Assembly (NCBI GenBank): GCA_018398585.1
Contig: JAGTTD010000011.1
Location: forward strand, 11,265,846 to 11,329,845
Length of the DNA: 64,000 nucleotides
Source of the DNA: Simmondsia chinensis
Taxonomy: Eukaryota; Streptophyta; Magnoliopsida; Caryophyllales; Simmondsiaceae
Direction of reading: 5' to 3'
The translations under genes were made by a program, and so were the position numbers. Positions 46,301 through 58,570 of the stretch are shown here, in pieces. The notes below the pieces were generated by a model. The model was not told where the DNA came from, did no database searches, and saw nothing but the letters and a program-made list of their open reading frames with translations. Numbering within the stretch: the first letter of the stretch is position 1; the number at the start of each line of letters is the position of its first letter.

Positions 46301-49300
46301 TTGTGCTCCATTGCAGTGTGTTCATGGAATTTTGTAGTCACTAGCTATGTTGTTTGAACATAATGAAAAATGTGGTTATGGTATAAAACAAGCTTGAAAT
46401 TAGAGGATGTGTTTGAGGAAATTAGTATAAAAGAAGATGGTCTATGTGATTAGGCTGGCATAATTCTGTAATAATAACCAGAGAAAGTACAGAACCTTGC
46501 ATTTTTGTTTGAAGTAGTATGTTCTTTATTATCCTCAATATAAGAGGCAAAGAAGCTATAAAAATTGTATAGAAATCTTAGATGTTCAAACTTATGGTGG
46601 ATGAAAAGGCAAAAGGAGAGAACTACTGTTTCACGCAAAAGAGGCTATAAAAATTCTAATTATTGGAATGTCTAAAAGTTTCTATCGAGCTACAAGTTTG
46701 ATGGAGATTACTTTTTCACCAGCTTTTGATTTTATTTTCTTTGAGTTTTTCCATGTCAGGTCCATTAGTTTCTGGCTTTCTGTTTTCTTGTGAACGTTTA
46801 TACTTGCAATTGCTGCTGTTACATTATGTACCACTATTTGTAGAATTACCTAAATTTTGGCTTATTGTAGCAGGATCCTTCTGGAATGCAAGAGCAAGCT
46901 CCTGGTGGAGGTAGCGTTCCTAGTAAAGCCTCTGACAGCAATGATGTTGCAGAACTTGAACATTTATTAAAGCAGAAGACTTTCACGAGGCAAGTTCTTT
47001 TGAAATGTTTGCTTCCATGGATTTACGGCACTTTTCATGTGCAATTGTAATCTTTGTCAATTATGGGTCAGGGAAAGAGGATGTATTAACACATCCAGGC
47101 TGCAACTAGATAACAGTTAACAACGTGGAGGTGTATTACATAGCCTTTGTTAGTAAACTTCGCATATAATACATATTTTATATCCGTATCGTACTATCCT
47201 ATTTAAAAAGCGCGTTTATGTATCATTGCTAATAATCCGTTACACGTATTAAACACGTATCCGTATTTTTCTCATCTTAAATATGCATATTCTATATTTT
47301 GTTAAATTTATCACTTCAACTCTTAAATTAATTGTTGTACCATATTATTTATTAGGTGTTACGTTTCTGTTTTGTCACTGTGACTAACATTATTTTTTAC
47401 TTTTATAAGTCAACAAATTGTTGATCGACGTTTTTGTACATTAACAGAATAATGCATGTATGTATTAGATTCTGCTTAGTTTCTGTACCATATTTTGCTA
47501 GTAGAGTTACATAGTCCTAAATCTAGTAAAGGATTATTGACATGTTCTGCAATTACACAGTTAGAGATCTACATGGAGATACTGATCAGTTTAAATGACG
47601 TATGCTTATCTTGATACTTTATAAGTTTTATATTTGCATTGTATAAATTCTTATACAACTGGTAAATTTAACGTCATAATGATTGCTTTGGTAATTTGAA
47701 CACATTTATAAGTATGTATTAGTAAATAAAGTCAATACATATTCAATTGGAAGCTATTACAAACATTCCCATTTGTAACAATGTAACAACCAGCTGAAAT
47801 TTTGTTGCTTGATGTTCTTTTGTACGCAGATTCGATGTCAACCTGATTTGACCCCCTTGCATTGAATCGGACCTAGGTTATCTGTCAATCGTGAAAAAAG
47901 CAAAACAATATTTATATTATCTTTAGCATTTTGGGGCCTGTACTCTTTGTTGTATTTTCTCTTCTTTTTTTTTTTTTTTTTTTAATAAAGCCCTCTTTTG
48001 CCATAGAAAAAGCAATGAGTAGTTTGTCATTGGTGACTGTAATGCTGCTTGATGAATGATCAACAAGTTAATCCTCTATCCCAAAGAAAATGGAAGGATT
48101 AAGGAAAAAAATTATTTTTATTAGTGTTGCTTGAGGCTGGGGAAACCTACAAAATACCAGTATGTGATGTGCTGTTAGCAGGAGTGTTATGTCATTCTTT
48201 CAGTGCTGTTTGACTTTTGTTTGGCTTCGTCTTGGGGGCATGTGTTTCCTGATGAAAGAGGACATCATAAAACGCTGATGAACTTTGAAATACGAATGGT
48301 AATGTGTTACCATGGACAAATGTTGATACATAGGAATGAAGCAAATTAATGTTCTTTTTTTTTTTTCCGTTTTAAGTTTCCTCCAGCTTTGCATATCTCT
48401 GCACTGAAATTCTGTTTTTCTTTTGTATACTGACTGTACAAAACATGAGTATTCCATTGCAAGTAAGGAATTATTTTACTAGCTCCTTTTGTCTATGTTT
48501 TCTGTGCTTCTGTCATTGATTCTGTTACTGTTAAGTTGGGATTTTAAGAACCTTTTGACGTTCCTCATTGAAGTACAGATTTTGATTGGGTTAATTTATT
48601 TTGCAGGTCAGAGATAGACCGTTTAACCACTCTACTGCTTTCCAGAACGGTTGATAATTCAGTTGGAATTGGGAAGGAAAGGTCGGAGCCTGAGTTTTCA
48701 GACCTGCAGGCAGTTCATGATACACATGGAAAGCTTGGAAGTAGTCCTGTCCATGGGCTTGAAATCAAGTCTCATATGCCTCCTGGAGCTGTTTTGACTC
48801 TTGCAGTCAGGGAAAAGGTGGGGGTGGGGGGGAACCCTGATCTTGTTGATCTTTTTTTTTTTTCCTGCAAGAAGCATTCTATCTAGTACCTGATGAACAT
48901 TTGCTTAAAATTTCTTTTAGGTTCTGGAGAATGATACTGCTTCTCCTGCTGAGCTTGCTAAAGCATACATGGGCAGTAGGTCTACAAGGCCATCCCCATT
49001 GTCACTGAGTTTGCAAAGTCAATCAACCGGGGAAGATGCAGCTGCTTCTAATAATCCACTATTCAGCCTGAGGTCACCTAGCATGCCACTTGTGCAAACG
49101 CCTTTCAAGTCCGCGGGAACTTCTGGAAAAGGTTTTATGACCCCAAGATTTCGTGGCAGATCTGCTATATACAATATGGCTCGTACCCCATATTCTAGGG
49201 CTCCTCCAACTCCAGCATTGAAGGTCTCTTGTCCTTGAAATACTTCATGTATGAAAAGGTTTCTTTATAATTTTGAATTTTGACTCACCACTTGTGGATA

Positions 49301-52300
49301 ATGCAGGCTGCTGAAACGTCCATACGTACTTACGACAGAGAACCTTCATTATCTCAAAATATGATGGAGAATAATCAACTTACTGACTCTCGGAAATTGG
49401 TAAATGTCTGTATAATTTTGAAAACTTCCAGTTTTCTTTTTCTGCTTGCTTACGTTGGATGCTTCTCATTGGTCCACAGGTTCTTAAGCGCAGAAGCTCT
49501 GTCTTGGAAAATGATATTGGTTCTGTGGGCCCAATTCGCAGGATTCGCCAAAAGCCCAATCTTCTCTCTCCTAGAACACTGGGCCAACCTGTTTCTGGGG
49601 TTACTTCGATCGCCAACAGTACTGCATACCTTTCTGATAATACTGAAATGCACTCTTTGGACTCAAGTTTGCATAGCCATTCTTTGTTTAAATCACCTGT
49701 GGGCAAGGCAGATGACAGGATAACTAGTACAAATGCTGGTGCTGTTCCCTCAAAATCCATTGAGATGGCTCAGAAGATTTTTCAGCAACTTGACAAAATA
49801 ACTCCAAAGGAGAAGTCTCCAGGGGTGAAAATAGAGGGTGAAGGAAAGTCACCTGCTAGGATGACACCAGTTATTCTACCCTTGAAGGTTCTCTGCAACC
49901 CAGAGGCTGTAGATTCATTGAGAGACTTGCAGAGTTCACAGAATGGCGCGAAAGCAGACAGTTCCTTGGACAGTACTAAAGAATCTGGAGAGGGTGGGAA
50001 TTCTGGCACAGAAAATAGAATTTTTCCAAATAATCTGATACCTGAAAAAGGAACAGATATGCGAGTGAAGACCGCAAAGTCTTCAGACATTGCTGAACCC
50101 CCTGATTCCATTGCCCCAAAGTTATCTGTTGCGCAAAAGAGGGGTGCTTTTCAGATGAGTGCCCATGAGGTATGTTCCATTTCTTTTATGCTAGTTATAG
50201 GCTTGATGCATGGAATTAGGACTGGCAAATATATCTTGTCGTGTTCTCGTTTGTGTTATGCAAAGGGCCTAATCCGAAATTGACCTGTTTTTAAAATGGG
50301 CTAGGAACTATAAACCCTTAACCGACCCGATTATTAAACGGTTTACCCACATTAATTATATTGATGATTAAACTTACTAACATATCAACAATACGTCTCA
50401 TTGTTGATACTAGCTATGAATACATTGCAGAGTTATAATTGTTAAAATAAGCTACCAAATTAAGTTATAATTGTTAAAATAAGCTATCAAATTAACACTA
50501 TTAAATATAGTTCGAATTATCTTAATTAGTATAGACTACCAAAAGTATATATAGGAGTAGTACACCACTCAAATATCTAGTATAACTTTATAGACAGGTA
50601 AAGCGTGTTGAAAGGATGACCCAACCCCAACCTAAATTCAACTCAATTATTGAAACGGGTTGTACAGGTCGACCCAAAATTCAACCTAGCTTAAAAAACC
50701 TCAACTTAAACCCGCTATTTTCTTATCATGTTGGTTTCGTGTTAGATTTTGCTGGCTCTTGTGGAATCAAACAAAGATCATTGCTTAATAGAATCAAAGA
50801 GTATTAATGTTAGTATAGAAGCAACTAATGATCCCTGAAAGACTCAAAGCAGTCTCCACAAACCATTTGCACGCCCTTATTTTGCAACACTTGGTGGTAT
50901 TTTCATAGTTCATTGACTCCACTCTAAGGAAGATAGCATAGCAGTTGAGATTCAATGGGTCTCAACATTTATGGCAATATCGGCACCACCACACGACCAC
51001 CACTAGAAAATCTGACAATTTCCACACTAGATGGAGTCGATCTATGGAATATGGACAATCATATAAATCTCTTTTCGGTTGTTTATGACACATACTTTTT
51101 CCTTTTTTGTACCAATATCCTACATTAGGGGCTTAAACAAACCAAATATTCAATGAAATACTTGTGTTCGAAATTGATTAGGGCTCGTTCGTGTTCTCTT
51201 TGGGGGATTGATAACTCATCTAGCGGAGTTCAAGTAGGCTCAATAAGCTTAGAGAGTTGAGTTCGGATGCTTGACTTGCTAGTTCATGGATAGTTCATTA
51301 AGGGCTCATCAAGAGGTTGTAAACCACTCATTAACGATCTGTATTAGCTCGAATCATTTTGATAATGACCCAATATTAACTTGAATAGCTCAACTTGATA
51401 GTGAGCTCGGCTTGATTATGAGCTAAGCTCAGCATGGAACGAGCTTGGCTTGGCTTGACTTGATTATGCTAACAAACAAACACTAATATCTTATCGGAGT
51501 CCAGAGAAAGGTATGCAAGCTTGATAAAGGCTTGGTTTGGACAATAGAGTTGTCAGCCCGACTCAGCCGAGTCAGCTTGTTTACATTTATCCAGCACTTG
51601 CACCAGAGTTTGTGTAAAGGTGCATATAATCCCTGTCCTACTATATCTGATCTCATATGGCTTCTTTACATATTATGTGCAAGGAAAGAAATCGAGGCAT
51701 AATCTGATCCGACAGAACTAGTACTTAGATGGCAGTTAGAAAATAACTTTCCTGGGAGAATTAAGTAGCATTTAGTTGTTGGGTTCCCACGATGAATGTT
51801 GTTCTAATACAATCACATTCCGTATGTATGAGCTCATTTCTTTGCATGCTTGTGATTGCATATATTAATTTGGCCAAATCATGGAATCTGTTTTTTATGC
51901 TCAAGGATTTTCTCGAGCTGGATGATGATGTGCATTCTACAGTTGCCGCTTCAAATCCATCAAATGACGGGTTAGTAAAATTGGAGATTTCTGTCATGCA
52001 GAATAAATGTGCTGCTGTCCCAGATAATCGTCATTCTAGTGAAGCAGTCACTGTGGAGAAGCCCCCAGTTCCAAACGTTAATCCTTTACAAGACACTGCA
52101 TTGAACCCGAATAACCAATCCAAGGATACATCTAATGGGCCTGCAGTATCTGAGAAATATAGTGGCTGTGCTTTTGGCGGCCTAGCTGCTTCTTCTTCAA
52201 GAACCACAATGACTCTGCAGCCAACTGGTTTTGCACTTCAGAAGGAACTAAGTACATTTGTTCCTCTCTTTAGTTCTGCTTCTCACAAGTCGCCTTCATT

Positions 52301-52372
52301 TCCATTTCCTTCTCCATCAGCAGTTGAGGAATCTTCAAACACAAAGCATGCTGAACCAGAGCAGCCCAACAG
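43335..52372 (+). CDS. NUP1: Nuclear basket nucleoporin NUP1/NUP136-type, 5' eight exons
   Basis: Plant-specific FG nucleoporin of the nuclear basket, functional analogue of vertebrate Nup153. Exons: 43335-43602, 44541-44587, 46874-46989, 48607-48817, 48921-49223, 49307-49399, 49480-50169, 51906-52372; all phases join. Visible signatures: Gly/Ala-rich start, RRHHTTPYDRPQTMLRN, GGWLSKLVDPASKLISSSA, FRKRLLP; KQKTFTRSEIDRLTTLL across exons 3-4; PAELAKAYMGSR; RGRSAIYNMARTPYSR; LKRRSSVLENDIGSVGPIRR-IRQ; EMAQKIFQQLDK; FQMSAHE joined to DFLELDDD across exons 7-8. These match the conserved N-terminal half of Arabidopsis NUP1/NUP136. Intron 3 has a GC donor. The C-terminal FG repeats are not in the window: the last donor (AACAG|GTGCAT) opens an intron of more than 11.6 kb filled with transposons. 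No stop interrupts the exons, so the gene may be active. Confidence 0.9.
44588..46873 (+). other. NUP1 intron 2
   Basis: A 2.3-kb T-rich intron (GTAAGA donor; acceptor TTGTAGCAG, where the exon may begin at 46871 or 46874). It holds a 5'-truncated SINE (45458-45503) and otherwise no recognised element. Confidence 0.75.
45458..45503 (-). mobile_element. SINE, 3' end only
   Basis: The minus strand reads GGCGGGAGCCTCTGAGGCAC … then GTTGTTGTTGTTG, the 3' end of the Angio-type SINE found elsewhere here. The flanks are GTCAATACTAATTTGT (45442-45457) and GTCAATACTAAATTGT (45504-45519), a 16-bp target duplication with one mismatch, so this is a 5'-truncated insertion. Confidence 0.8.
46990..48606 (+). 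other. NUP1 intron 3, GC-AG type
   Basis: The intron begins GCAAGT and ends TTTTGCAG. With these borders the exons join as …TFT-R-SEIDR in frame, and no GT nearby gives the conserved TFTRSE-DRL sequence. A 1.6-kb AT-rich intron with no gene. Confidence 0.8.
50170..51905 (+). other. NUP1 intron 7
   Basis: GTATGT donor, CTCAAG acceptor. It contains degraded repetitive words (for example 'gacccaaccccaacc' around 50620 and 'gagctcggcttgattatgagc' around 51400), probably old transposon ends. No element could be bounded. Confidence 0.6.
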
Positions 52373-54630
52373 GTGCATATTGCTATTTAATAGTTTTTGA
52401 TCTGGAAGTTCTTTCCATTCGTGTTCTGCCTTCTATATAATTTTTTAGGTTGAGTGGGTCTAGGTGGGGTTTGGTCACTTGAGGTTCAGGTTTGGTTCAA
52501 CCTATCAAGTCATCCGCAACATCGCACTTCTTGCATTTTTTAGGTTCTTTTCTTTTGATTTTCATTAACGTTGAACCTAAATTTAAAAGAAATCAAATGT
52601 ATGATCATCTACGGAGACATCATTTTAAACTGGCTGTGAAGTTGCAAAATGTAAGTATCAGTATTAGAGATCTTAAGTTCAAACTTGTTTCACCATGTGT
52701 TAAGTAGTACAACAACTCAATATCTTTAAGAGGCTCCTGCCAAGGCAGGGTTTGGGGAGGGTAAGATGTACGCAACCTTAACCCTATGGGGTGCTATCTT
52801 ATCGAGAGACTATTGCTGAAGGGCCTCCAACCCTACTTGTGTTAAGTATGAAGAATATTGTTAAATTGAAGGGATTTTACCCTCAAGCAGCTTGATTCAA
52901 TCCCTAGAAAAGTGTAAATAAAAGAAGAATTAGTGAGATAAATCCGTTTCTTGCCATTTAATAGACCCTGCCACCGCCCTATCAACTTCAGACTTTATAG
53001 CGAAAGTATGGGTGATTGATATGATTTTCCAATTATTTAAAACTATAGCTCCTAAATGATAGAACAAAATACACAAATGTCAGAAATGGAAAACTACAAG
53101 ATCACTCTGTGCACAAGATAAAAGGAAAACAACTACATTGTGATAGTTGTGTATCGACGAAGGAAAAAGGAAAGAATGAGAAAGAAGGGAAATAGAATAC
53201 ATGACTGAATGTATTAGGACATTCAGGTTGGGTTATACAAAGGAATTGAAAATGAGAATAAAAATTCAAATTTGGTGCAAGGGTTTTTGTCCCTAAACCT
53301 ATGCCTACAATTGTTGCACCTAACATGTGCTCTGTTACCCAAAATCAGTTTTTTCATTCAAGGCAACTGATTTACCTCATAGGTCAATCTGACACAAAAC
53401 CTGCGGTAATGCAAGAATTTTTTGGGTGGGGATACAGTACATTGGATGTGAGATTATATAATTATACTGAACCTATTTTTCTTGTTCTCGGACACTCTGA
53501 GTTAAGTTGGGTCTATTGGTGTGAGGTGTCTAGTCCTTTTGTTAATGAAATTGGAAGCACTATTGGTTAGGCTTGGTGGATTATGGTAGCAATGGATGTG
53601 ACCGTTAGCTGAGGTGATTCAATGGTATATGTTGTAGATAATTATTAAGTCCTTGTGACATATTTATGTGCTATTAAGTAATTTTTTAGACATGACAGTT
53701 CAGATTGATTAAGTTACATGTGCAATTGAATATTCGAAAGTGACTGAAAAATAGGCAATCTACTTTTAAGCTTTTATTTACTTGCAGTAAAGGCATGACA
53801 AGTGAAAAGTCTCATCTTTATAAGCAAAAAATGGCATTATATATTTTCAGTTGACATGGCGAAAAGCAAATGACATGTTAATGAAATAATTATGAGAATC
53901 TAGAGGGAACAAGAGGAGAAAGGGTGAGTTGCCCCTGCCGACCATCACCCGTCACCTGTAACCTGGCCCCCACATCCGCCGTCCCATCTCTTGCTCAGCG
54001 CCTAAAGCCCCTGAAATCGGTCTCCATCCTGGCCTTGCCTCGCGCTGTTGTCCCTCTTCTTTGATGTGGCCTGTACTGTTCTCCTCAACTGCCTGCTTAT
54101 GACTAAAATTCCTATGGTGATTTGGACTTCCACATTGACAATGTTTTGCCCATGGATGACCCATTGGGAGATCCAGAATTCAATTCTGGCTTCCCTGAAC
54201 AAGCCAGCAGTAACTGTAGCTTGAACTATGGACTCCTACTTGAGCCCTATTCGGAGCCTCGTCTCAAATTGAAATGGGTTTTTGCAGCTAGAATTTTGAT
54301 GATCAGTTCGATGGTTACGAATGCTTCACATTTGAGATTGATTGTGTTTGCTCAATTACTATCTTCTATTTAATGAGAAACAGAGGGACTGAAATGGATG
54401 GGGATCTAAATGACAGAGGGGGGCTTCCAAGGACTTCAATATGGAGATTCTGTTGTTTGCTCTTTTGTTGACTTTTCATTGACATTAGTTATTCACACTT
54501 TTAATTTTTTGCCAATGAGGTTTGACCATATGCATTTTTTCTGAAACATGAGTAGTTTTGTGCTTTTGGAAATGCAAAACTAATGTTGTTTTCACATAAT
54601 TGCCAAGTGTACAAAAAAGTGTCTAATAAG
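52373..54630 (+). other. NUP1 intron 8, first part
   Basis: Continues after the last exon seen. It holds a SINE (52707-52837) and a locally GC-richer stretch at 53930-54400 with open frames on both strands that I do not recognise (a + frame reads DFHIDNVLPMDDPLGDPEFN). No FG-repeat exon was found. Confidence 0.5.
52707..52837 (-). mobile_element. SINE, 5'-truncated, with target duplication
   Basis: The minus strand carries GTTGCGTACATCTTACCCTC, CAAACCCTGCC, GGCAGGAGCCTCTTAA and a GTTGTTGTAC tail. The flanks are identical 11-bp TGTGTTAAGTA (52696-52706 and 52838-52848). The 5S head is missing. Confidence 0.85.
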
Positions 54631-54802
54631 TAGGGCTGCAAATGAGCTAAGCCGATCCGTGCTCTGTTTGGCTCATTTACTAAATGAGACTGGCTTGGTA
54701 TCAATATCATTTAGGCTTTAATTTTATAGGCTCATTTATACATCGGCTCATTGGGCTCATTTGCTAGGTTCGTTAGGCTCATTTATCAGGTAGGTTAGAC
54801 TC

Positions 54803-55101
54803 TGTTATAGCTCAAGATCAATCTTGAACTCTAAGCTAGGGATTTGAGAGATTGAGATGAGAAAGAAGGGAAATAGAGGGAGAGAAGAGAGATTTGAGGT
54901 TAGGAGAGAGAAGAAATCAATTTCATATATGATAAAAACAATACACACTAACTAGCTTTATACCAACTAATACAACCGACTTAACCACTACTAGACTTTG
55001 GCGCCAAAACAAAGTTTGAACTAAATAGAGCCTACGGTTACAATGAAGAACTAACAATTGCACTAATCAATGCTTATTGCTTACAACCTCAACTCATAAC
55101 A
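54803..55101 (-). repeat. 3' LTR of element B (299 bp)
   Basis: TG...CA ends, close copy of 59978-60273. The terminal palindrome seen in the other LTR is degraded here (CTTGAACTCTAAG against CTTGAGCTATAAG). The minus-strand polypurine tract GGGGGAGGAAT lies directly internal. Confidence 0.95.
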
Positions 55102-55116
55102 ATTCCTCCCCCTTAA
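55102..55116 (-). other. Polypurine tract of element B
   Basis: The minus strand reads TAAGGGGGAGGAAT immediately upstream of the 3' LTR; this is where plus-strand synthesis is primed. Confidence 0.85.
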
Positions 55117-55129
55117 AATCATTCTTGTC

Positions 55130-58100
55130 TCAAGAATGGAAAGAAGGAAATTTCCTCTGCAACAGCTTGAAGCTTTCCCATGTAGCATCATCTTCAGCTA
55201 AGTTGCTCCGCATCACCAACACCTCCTTGATTTGCTTTCCATCCTGCTGCACCACAAGTGAATCTAATACAACAACTGGAACCTGCAGAAGAGTGCCACT
55301 GGATCCAATCTCAGGAGGATGTGGTGAGCAGGACTTGCCCCTTTCCACATGCTTCTTAAGGAGAGAAATGTGAAAGACCGGAACAAATGAATTAGGTGGA
55401 AGCTCAAGCCTGTAAGCAACCTTCCCCAGCCTCTCCAGTACCTTGTATGGCCCAAAATAACGAGCACTGAGCTTGATACTTTTGCGTACTGCCACAGTTG
55501 ATTGTCTGTAAGGTTGCAATTTTAAGTATACCAGAACTCCTACTTCAAATGCTTTGTTAGACCTCTTCCTGTCTGCATAAAACTTCATGCTTGCCTGAGC
55601 TAATTGCAAGTTGTCTTTGAGCATCCGAATTAAGTGTTTCCTCTACTGCAACAAGTCAGAAACCTCAGGAACTGTGCTATTAATCCTTCGCAAAGCCAAA
55701 GGAGTTGGAGGATCATAGCCATATAGTGCTTTGAAGGGTGTAGTGCCAATAGAAGAGTGAGCATGTGTGTTGAACCAATACTCCGACAAAGACAGCCATC
55801 TGCACCACTCCTTTGGATGATGGAAAGTCATATTCCTCAAATATTGCTTAATGCATTTATTAACCCTCTCTGATTTACCATCAGTTGAGGATGATATGAA
55901 GAACTCAATGACAAAGAAGTCCCCAACAGCAAGAATAATTCTTTCCAGAAGTCACTGGTAAAGAGCCTATCACGATCTGAGATTATGGAATTAGGCAAAC
56001 CATGTAACTTGTAGATGTTTTCCAAGAAGACCTTCGCTAACCTTTCAGCTGTGATTGGACGAGATAAGGCTATGAAGTGACTGAACTTGGTGAAACGATC
56101 CACCATAACCCATATCACTTCTTTCCCTTTAGATCTTGGCAGCCCCTCGATAAAATCCGTGCTTATATGTTGCCAAGCACCATCAGGAATGGGAAGAGGT
56201 TGAAGCAAACCAGCATACTTCTTGCTGTTTGATTTGGTGTATTGACAAACTTCACAAGGTTTTACAAAATCCACCACATCCTTTCTCAAACCAGGCCAAC
56301 TAAAGTAACCTCGCAGCCTCTGATATGTTCTTTCCTCACCAGAATGTCCTCCCCAAGCTGAATCATGAAAAGCTTCTATCAATTTCTTCCTCAGCTCAGA
56401 AGATGAACCAACACACAACTACCCTTTTATTTTGATGATTCCCTTGTGAACTGCAATTCCAGCATCAGAAGGCTTGGTTGCCTCCTTGCTAATGCTAGAT
56501 GATACAACTTGTTCTTGAGCAAAATTATCCCCTTCATAGGATCTATAGATCTCATCCATCCAAGTAGGCACCACCATTGAAATGGCTCCACAAAAACCTG
56601 CTTCAACATCCTCCAATATACGAGATAGTGCATCAACAACCACATTTTCCTTGCCTTTCATGTATTGAATTGAATAGTCCAAGCCTAACGTTTTTATCAA
56701 CCCCTTCTTCTGGACCCTGGTAGCTATTTTCTGCTCCAAGAGGTACTTCAAGCTCTGGTGGTCAGTCTTGATAACAAAATAATGCCTCCACTTCTTGACT
56801 GCTAGGAGGATGGCTAAATACTCTTTCTCATATACAGATAGCCCCAAATGCTTAGGGCTCAAAGCTTGGCTGAGGTATGCTAATGGTTGTCCATTTTGAG
56901 ATAGGATTGCCCTAATTCCACTCCCACACGCATCGGTCTCCAACACAAACTTAGTACTGAAGTCTGGCATAGGAAGAGCTGGTGCTGCACACATAGCTTC
57001 CTTCAAAGAATCAAAGGCTTCCTGAGCTGATGTGGACCATTTGAAAGCATCTTTCTTCAATAAATCTGTCAAGGGCTTAGCAATGACACCATATCCAGCC
57101 ACAAACTTCCTATAATACCTTGTTAAGCCCAAAAATGCTCTCAATTGTTTCAAGGTGACAGGAACTGGCCATTCTTTCATAGCTTGCACCTTAGCAGGGT
57201 TAGTGGACATTCCTTCATGAGATATTAGGTGTCCAAGATACTCAACCTCAGACTGAGCAAACGAGCACTTGGATAACTTTGCATACAACTTGTGTTTGCG
57301 CATAATGAAGAACACTTCTTTCAAGTGCTTCAAATGTTCCTTTATGAGACTAAGCAAACGAGCACTTGGATAACTTTGCATGCAACTTGTGTTTGCGCAT
57401 AATGCAGAACACTTCTTTCAAGTGCTTCAAATGTTCCTCCAAGCTAGTGCTATAAATCAAGATATCATCGAAGAAGATCAACACAAATCTTCTCAAAAAA
57501 GGCTTGAACGCATCATTCATTACAGCTTGGAGTGTAGCAGGAACATTCGTCAATCCAAAGGGCATCACAACAAACTCATAATGCCCTTGATGAGTTCGGA
57601 ATGCTGTCTTATGGATATCTTCCTCTGTCACTTTAATTCGATAATACCCTTGGTGCAGATCCAGCTTGGAAAAGAAATGAGAGCCATGAAGCTCATCAAG
57701 CAAATCATCAATTATCGGGATTGGAAATTTATCCTTCACTGTGAGTGAGTTCAATTGCCGATAATCATAACACATCCTAGCTGTGCCATCCTTCTTCTTA
57801 ACTAGGATCACAGGTGAGGCAAAAGGACTGTGGCTCTGCCTTATGAAGCAAGTCTTGAGCAATTCCTCCACTTGTCTCTCAATTTCAGTCTTTTGTAAAT
57901 GTGGGTACTTGTAAGGCCTCAAATTAATTAGATCAGCACCATATTTCAGAGGAATGGCATGATCAAAAGCTCTCTTTGGAGGCAATGAGACCGGTGGCTC
58001 AAACAAGTCTTGATACGCATCAATCAAAGAGCTAACTTCTGGCAGTAGAGGTGACTGAACCTCTGTATGAACAATGGAGAACAATTGTCCCACCTATTGA

Positions 58101-58570
58101 CAAGCTCCCCTTTTAACTAACCCTTCCGAACTCTTGCCACTCATCAACTGCACTTGACTCTGCTCAGTAATCCCTTGCAGTTTAACTATCACTCCTTGTT
58201 TCTCAAATGAAACTGTCAATTATGAGAAATAAAAAATCGGGGGACTGAAAGACCTCATCCAATTAACACCAAGTACCATATCGCAGCCGCCCAACTGAAG
58301 GATTCTGAAATCATATTCAAACTTGTGCCCTGGCATCAACCAACAGAAGTTCTGACACTTGGTTTGAGTGAGAATAGATTTTCCATCAGCTACGGTTACT
58401 GCTAGTGGAGAAGTCCTAATCACCTCATGTCTAATCTTCCTCACAACCTGGGGATCAATAAAGCTATGAGTACTACCGCTGTTTATCAAAATCAGGATTG
58501 TCTTTCGTCCTACTTCTCCCTTGATTCGAATGTTATTGTGAGAACCATTCCCTGTTAATGCCTTTACCAA
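55130..58570 (-). pseudogene. pol of element B: protease, RT, RNase H, integrase, chromodomain-like
   Basis: In order on the minus strand: aspartic protease (58570-58220; active site reads INSGSTHSFID); RT (58093-57350, with GTARMCYDYRQLN, SKLDLHQGYYRI and catalytic FFDDILIY); RT end and RNase H (57381-56419; FVLETDACGSGI, VDALSR); integrase HHCC finger (AFHDSAWGGHSGEERTYQ … CEVCQ) and core (STDFIEGLP, ISDRDRLFTSDFW, 56418-55837); integrase C-terminus (GPYKVLERLGKVAYRLELP) and a chromodomain-like end (VLVMRSNLAEDDATWES, 55624-55130). Breaks: stop after 'YFS' at 58220; a 97-bp tandem duplication at 57256-57449 that shifts frame inside RT; a one-base deletion near 55888 just before the integrase catalytic Glu; a stop near 55640. 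Confidence 0.93.
57256..57449 (-). repeat. 97-bp tandem duplication inside RT of element B
   Basis: 57256-57352 and 57353-57449 are near-identical, so EHLKHLKEVF-IMRKHKL-AKLSKCSFA is encoded twice. Since 97 is not a multiple of three, it breaks the reading frame. Confidence 0.9.

Noticed and set aside
53301..53570. Possible FG-repeat or other NUP1 exon
   Set aside because: The 89-residue frame lacks FG repeats or any NUP1 signature, and no convincing splice sites flank it.
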